Source: Clostridiales bacterium (GTDB lineage Bacteria > Bacillota > Clostridia > Oscillospirales > Oscillospiraceae). Taken from it: a DNA stretch of 9,464 nt. The notes beneath the pieces are model-generated. The model saw nothing but the letters and a program-made list of their open reading frames with translations, ran no database searches and was not told the origin of the DNA. Every line of letters begins with the position of its first letter. Position 1 is the stretch's first letter. A program made the translations under genes and the position numbers. The DNA lies in NCBI GenBank assembly GCA_020861055.1, contig JAJBTD010000234.1:1-9464 (forward strand), given 5' to 3'. Positions 6,399 to 9,464 of this stretch are shown in pieces.

Positions 6399-6415
6399 GG
6401 GAGTGGAGGTCTGTC

Positions 6416-8125
6416 ATGCAGGATAGTTATAACGGGGCGGTCCGCCGGGGCGCAGCCGCCCGAAAGCGGCTGACCGAGGCGGCCACCGGGCGGCAAAAGG
6501 CCGATCTGGTGCTGAAAAACGCCTCCTACGTCAATGTATTCACCGATCAGGTCAGCGTCGCCGACATCGCCATTGTGGGTGATCGCATCGCCGGGATCGG
6601 CAGCTATGAAGGGGAGCGGGAGCTGGATATGACCGGGAAGGTGCTGCTCCCCGGCCTGATCGACGGGCACATCCATCTGGAGTCCAGCCTGGCCTCTCCC
6701 GGAGAGTTCGTCCGGGCGGTGCTGCCCCACGGCACCACCGCCGTCGTCACCGACCCCCACGAAATCACCAACGTCATGGGGACCGAGGGCATCGATTATA
6801 TGCTGGAGGCTACCGAGGGACTTCCGGTAGACGTGCTGTTCCTGCTGCCCTCCTGCGTCCCTGCCACCCCCATGGACGAGTCCGGCGCGGAGCTGAGCTG
6901 GCGGGACATCGACTCCTTCTACGACCATCCCAGAGTGCTGGGACTGGCGGAGATGATGAACTACTACGGCGTCACCCACGGCGACGAGGGTGTGCTGTCC
7001 AAGCTGGCCGCCGCCCAGCTCCACGGCAAGCGGATGGACGGCCATGCGCCCGGCCTCACCGGACGGGAGCTGGACGCCTATATCGCCGCCGGTATCGGCT
7101 CCGACCACGAGTGCTCCACTCTGGACGAGGCGTTGGCAAAGCTGGAGCGGGGACAGTACATCATGATACGGGAGGGCACTGCCGCCCGCAATCTGGCGGC
7201 ACTGGCCCCCCTGCTCACCCCGCAGTACGCCTCCCGCTGCCTGTTCTGCACCGATGACAAGCATCCCAACGATCTGTTGGAGAAGGGCCACATCGACTAC
7301 ATCATCCGGGAGGCGGTGAACCGCCACGGGGTAGACCCTATCATCGCCGTGAAGGCGGCCACCCTCCACGCCGCCCAGTATTTCCGGCTGGACGGGCGGG
7401 GGGCCATCGCCCCCGGCTATCTGGCGGATCTGGTGGCGGTGGACGACCTGACCAGCTTCCGGGTGCAGCAGGTGTGGAAGGGCGGCGTGTGCCGTTATGA
7501 GAACGGGACGCTTTCCGACATTCCCAAGCCCCAGGTCAGCGCCGACCTGGATGAGCTGGCCCACGACACCTTCCACGTCTCCCCTCTCACCCCGGAGGAT
7601 TTTCGGACGGAGGAGTCTCTGGGGGTCATCGGCATGGTGCCCGGAGAGATTGTCTCCACCGACAACGGAACGGCGGACGGGGTCGATCTGGAGCGGGACA
7701 TTCTGAAGATCGCCGTTATCGAGCGGCACCACAACACCGGACACATCGGCCTGGGCTATCTCCAGGGCTACGGCCTGAAACGGGGGGCGGTGGCTACTTC
7801 GGTGGCCCACGACTCCCACAACCTGATCGTGGTGGGGGCGGACGAGACAGAGATGGCCGCCGCTGCCAACCAGATCATCGCCCAACATGGGGGCATTACC
7901 GTGGTGGATGGGGGCCGTCCCGTGGCGGGGGTGGTGCTGGAGATCGCCGGACTCATGAGCGATCTGCCCCTGGAGGAGATCAACCGCCGCCTGGAGGACG
8001 CCAAGGCAAAGGCGGCGGAGCTGGGGGTCAGCGACGGCATCGACCCCTTTATGACCCTGAGCTTCATGTCCCTGCCCGTCATCCCCACCCTGCGGCTGAC
8101 CACCCGGGGCCTGGTCCGGGTATGA
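6416..8125 (+). CDS. adeC: Adenine deaminase
   Basis: Hydrolyses adenine to hypoxanthine and ammonia in purine salvage; a cytoplasmic metal-dependent amidohydrolase. At 569 aa it is of normal length for bacterial Ade/AdeC. Metal and active-site motifs appear in order: DGHIHLESS (His85, His87), TDPHEI (113-117), GLAEMMNYYGV (176-186), MDGHAPG (His210), GSDHE (His231) and CTDDKHPNDL (Asp280/Asp281). These are specific to the adenine deaminase family and differ from the unrelated adenosine-deaminase fold enzymes. The C-terminal part (about 400-569) carries the family's extra domain, including IAVIERHHNTG. The ATG at 6416 follows GGAGGT at 5 bases. It has its own likely promoter and is followed 52 bases later by serC, with no clear promoter between. 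Confidence 0.97.
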   Translation: MQDSYNGAVRRGAAARKRLTEAATGRQKADLVLKNASYVNVFTDQVSVADIAIVGDRIAGIGSYEGERELDMTGKVLLPGLIDGHIHLESSLASPGEFVRAVLPHGTTAVVTDPHEITNVMGTEGIDYMLEATEGLPVDVLFLLPSCVPATPMDESGAELSWRDIDSFYDHPRVLGLAEMMNYYGVTHGDEGVLSKLAAAQLHGKRMDGHAPGLTGRELDAYIAAGIGSDHECSTLDEALAKLERGQYIMIREGTAARNLAALAPLLTPQYASRCLFCTDDKHPNDLLEKGHIDYIIREAVNRHGVDPIIAVKAATLHAAQYFRLDGRGAIAPGYLADLVAVDDLTSFRVQQVWKGGVCRYENGTLSDIPKPQVSADLDELAHDTFHVSPLTPEDFRTEESLGVIGMVPGEIVSTDNGTADGVDLERDILKIAVIERHHNTGHIGLGYLQGYGLKRGAVATSVAHDSHNLIVVGADETEMAAAANQIIAQHGGITVVDGGRPVAGVVLEIAGLMSDLPLEEINRRLEDAKAKAAELGVSDGIDPFMTLSFMSLPVIPTLRLTTRGLVRV

Positions 8126-8141
8126 TGGACGTACAAAACAG

Positions 8142-8153
8142 GCCCTTCGGGGC
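8142..8153 (+). other. Short TTCG-loop hairpin between adeC and serC
   Basis: GCCC-TTCG-GGGC forms a 4-bp stem with a stable-type tetraloop in the 52-base gap. It has no T tract and is short, so it may be a minor RNA-processing or stability site, or chance. Confidence 0.35.
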
Positions 8154-8177
8154 AGAGAGAACGAGGAGGAAACCACT

Positions 8178-9266
8178 ATGAAATACGGACGTACTTATAA
8201 TTTTTCCGCAGGTCCTGCCATGATGCCGGAGCCGGTGCTGGAGGAGATCGCCGCCGAGGTGATGAACTACCGGGGCAGCGGCATGAGCGTCATGGAGATG
8301 AGCCACCGTTCCAAGGTGTTCCAGCAGATCGCAGACGAGGCGGAGGCCGACCTGCGGACGCTGATGGGCATTCCGGACAACTACAAGGTGCTGTTCGTCC
8401 AGGGTGGCGGCACCCTCCAGTTCGCCATGGTCCCCATGAACCTGATGAAAAACGGCGTGGCCTGTTATGTGGAGACGGGGGCCTGGTCCAAAAAGGCCAT
8501 CGCCGAGGCGAAAAAGTACGGCGAGGTGAAGATCGTCGCCTCCTCCAAGGACGGGAACTTCTCCTACATCCCGGACTGCTCTGACCTGGACATCCCGGCG
8601 GAGGCGGATTACGTCTATATCTGCGAGAACGAGACGATCAACGGCACCACCTTCTTCCAGACCCCCGACACCAAGGGCAAGCCCCTGGTGTCTGACCAGT
8701 CCTCCATGTTCCTCTCCCGGCCCTGCGACGTGACCAAATACGGCCTGATCTGGGCGGGGGTGCAGAAGAACGTAGGCCCCGCCGGTATGGCGGTGGTCAT
8801 CATCCGGGAGGACCTGCTCCGGGACGACCTGCCCACCACCGTCCCCACCTATCTCAGCTACAAGACCCACGCGGACGCCGGCTCCATGTACAACACCCCC
8901 AACTGCTGGGACATCTACTGCTGCGGCAAGGTGTTCAAGTATTTGCTGGCAAACAGCGGTCTGGAGGCCGTGGACAAGCGGAACCGGGAGAAGGCCGCTA
9001 TCCTGTATGATTTCCTGGATGAGAGCGCCCTCTTCTCCGGCACCGTGCGGAAGGAGGACCGTTCCCTGATGAACGTCCCCTTCGTCACCCCCTCCAAGGA
9101 GCAGGACGCCGATGTGGTAGCCGCCACCAAGGCGGCGGGCTTTGACAACCTCAAGGGCCACAGGAGCGTGGGCGGCCTCCGGGCGTCCATCTACAACGCC
9201 ATGCCCCAGGAGGGCGTGGAGGCGCTGGTGACCTTCCTGAAGGAGTACGAAAAGGCCCACTGCTGA
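8178..9266 (+). CDS. serC: Phosphoserine aminotransferase
   Basis: A PLP enzyme that converts 3-phosphohydroxypyruvate and glutamate to phosphoserine, the second step of serine synthesis; it can also serve pyridoxine synthesis in organisms with that pathway. The 362-aa length is normal. The N terminus NFSAGPAMMPEPVL (8-21) and MEMSHRS (39-45) are SerC signatures. The phosphate-binding GGGTLQF lies at 76-82, Asp173 is in VSDQSS, and the PLP-linked Lys197 is in AGVQKNVGPAG. The C-terminal GHRSVGGLRASIYNAMP (327-343) contains the substrate-binding Arg residues. The ATG at 8178 follows AGGAGGA (8164-8170) at 7 bases. serC is often followed by serA; the next gene is beyond the window. Confidence 0.98.
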   Translation: MKYGRTYNFSAGPAMMPEPVLEEIAAEVMNYRGSGMSVMEMSHRSKVFQQIADEAEADLRTLMGIPDNYKVLFVQGGGTLQFAMVPMNLMKNGVACYVETGAWSKKAIAEAKKYGEVKIVASSKDGNFSYIPDCSDLDIPAEADYVYICENETINGTTFFQTPDTKGKPLVSDQSSMFLSRPCDVTKYGLIWAGVQKNVGPAGMAVVIIREDLLRDDLPTTVPTYLSYKTHADAGSMYNTPNCWDIYCCGKVFKYLLANSGLEAVDKRNREKAAILYDFLDESALFSGTVRKEDRSLMNVPFVTPSKEQDADVVAATKAAGFDNLKGHRSVGGLRASIYNAMPQEGVEALVTFLKEYEKAHC

Positions 9267-9269
9267 TGT

Positions 9270-9284
9270 GCGGTCAAACACCGC
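9270..9284 (+). other. Small hairpin after serC
   Basis: GCGGT-CAAAC-ACCGC, a perfect 5-bp stem, begins 4 bases after the serC stop codon. No T tract follows. It is the first of several hairpins in the 198-base region before the window edge. Confidence 0.35.
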
Positions 9285-9305
9285 CCCGAACGAAATAAGA
9301 ACAGA

Positions 9306-9320
9306 GCCGCTCCGGGCGGC
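9306..9320 (+). other. Small hairpin (second in the post-serC region)
   Basis: GCCGC-TCCGG-GCGGC, a perfect 5-bp GC-only stem, lies 3 bases before the 16-bp hairpin. No T tract follows. Confidence 0.35.
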
Positions 9321-9323
9321 ATA

Positions 9324-9358
9324 CAATGCGCAGCTACGCAGGGCGTGGCTGCGCATTG
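9324..9358 (+). other. 16-bp hairpin after serC
   Basis: CAATGCGCAGCTACGC (9324-9339) pairs over all 16 positions, with one G-U, with GCGTGGCTGCGCATTG (9343-9358) across a 3-base loop. The outer 11 bp are a perfect inverted repeat. It is the strongest inverted repeat found in the window. No T tract follows, so it is not a standard terminator. It could be a structured RNA, a palindromic dispersed repeat or an RNA-stability element. Confidence 0.75.
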
Positions 9359-9391
9359 CAGCGCAGAGGCGGTGAGAGGTGACTGCCGCTG
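9359..9391 (+). other. Bulged hairpin next to the 16-bp stem
   Basis: CAGCGCAG (9359-9366) pairs with CTGCCGCTG (9383-9391) as an 8-bp stem with one bulged C and a 16-base loop. It directly abuts the previous stem, so the two could stack in RNA. This is weaker than the 16-bp stem. Confidence 0.35.
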
Positions 9392-9453
9392 AAAATCCTG
9401 ACAAATGCGTGAATGTAGGTTCGTCAATCATACTTTACACTTAGGGAAAGAAG

Positions 9454-9459
9454 AAAGGA
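9454..9459 (+). promoter_or_regulatory. Shine-Dalgarno of a gene starting past the window edge
   Basis: AAAGGA in AAGAAAGGACAACT lies 5 bases from the end of the window and resembles the AGAAAGGA before murE. It suggests a start codon just beyond base 9464. No convincing -35/-10 pair was found between 9392 and 9450. Confidence 0.45.
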
Positions 9460-9464
9460 CAACT

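Noticed and set aside
6238..6415. Purine riboswitch upstream of adeC
   Set aside because: No three-way junction core or paired loop sequences of the purine riboswitch could be found, and the predicted leader is too short.
6368..8176. 602-aa minus-strand open frame
   Set aside because: Codon-aligned antisense to adeC; no domain features and no ribosome-binding site considered convincing.
8079..9431. 450-aa minus-strand open frame
   Set aside because: Codon-aligned antisense to serC, and it runs through the hairpin region; explained by codon bias.
9267..9464. Serine T-box riboswitch before the next gene
   Set aside because: The conserved T-box antiterminator sequence and a terminator with T tract are absent.

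Overview
The window looks like chromosomal DNA from a GC-rich anaerobic Firmicute, most likely a gut Clostridia of the Oscillospiraceae/Flavonifractor type. This is an inference from four things: strong Shine-Dalgarno sites, an AgrA/AgrC-like LytTR-GHKL two-component pair, clostridial-looking SerC and AdeC proteins, and GC-rich codon use that avoids TTA, CTA and TCA. Nothing in the window allows a species call. No rRNA, tRNA, IS element, phage gene or CRISPR array was seen.

Layout. The left part is on the minus strand. It starts with the N-terminal 165 residues of a glycoside hydrolase family 43 protein that runs off the left edge. A possible 41-aa ORF just upstream overlaps its start by ATGA. 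Next comes a two-gene signalling operon, response regulator then sensor kinase, with its own promoter at 2773-2802 and a terminator at 664-700. Around 2731-2988 is a divergent intergenic region holding two back-to-back promoters and a terminator-like hairpin element between them.

The right part is on the plus strand. It starts with dapF (meso-diaminopimelate formation) and murE (addition of that amino acid to the peptidoglycan precursor), followed by a Cof-type HAD phosphatase. Then come adenine deaminase (adeC), with its own likely promoter, and phosphoserine aminotransferase (serC). The window ends on a Shine-Dalgarno-like AAAGGA whose start codon lies past the edge; serA would be a usual neighbour of serC, but it cannot be seen.

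How the genes fit together. DapF and MurE are consecutive steps: DapF makes meso-DAP and MurE, which carries the DNPR motif of DAP-adding enzymes, uses it. The HAD hydrolase, adeC and serC are housekeeping metabolism (phosphate ester hydrolysis, purine salvage, serine synthesis) with no evident tie to the signalling pair. The two-component pair lacks agrB/agrD-type peptide genes in the window, so its signal and targets are unknown.

The coding content is ordinary and I did not find a convincing new multi-gene system. The points most worth a second look are non-coding or very small: the 41-aa ORF coupled to GH43 with a duplicated ribosome-binding segment, a 16-bp hairpin in a structured stretch after serC, paired hairpins between murE and the HAD gene, and the terminator-like element inside the divergent promoter region.
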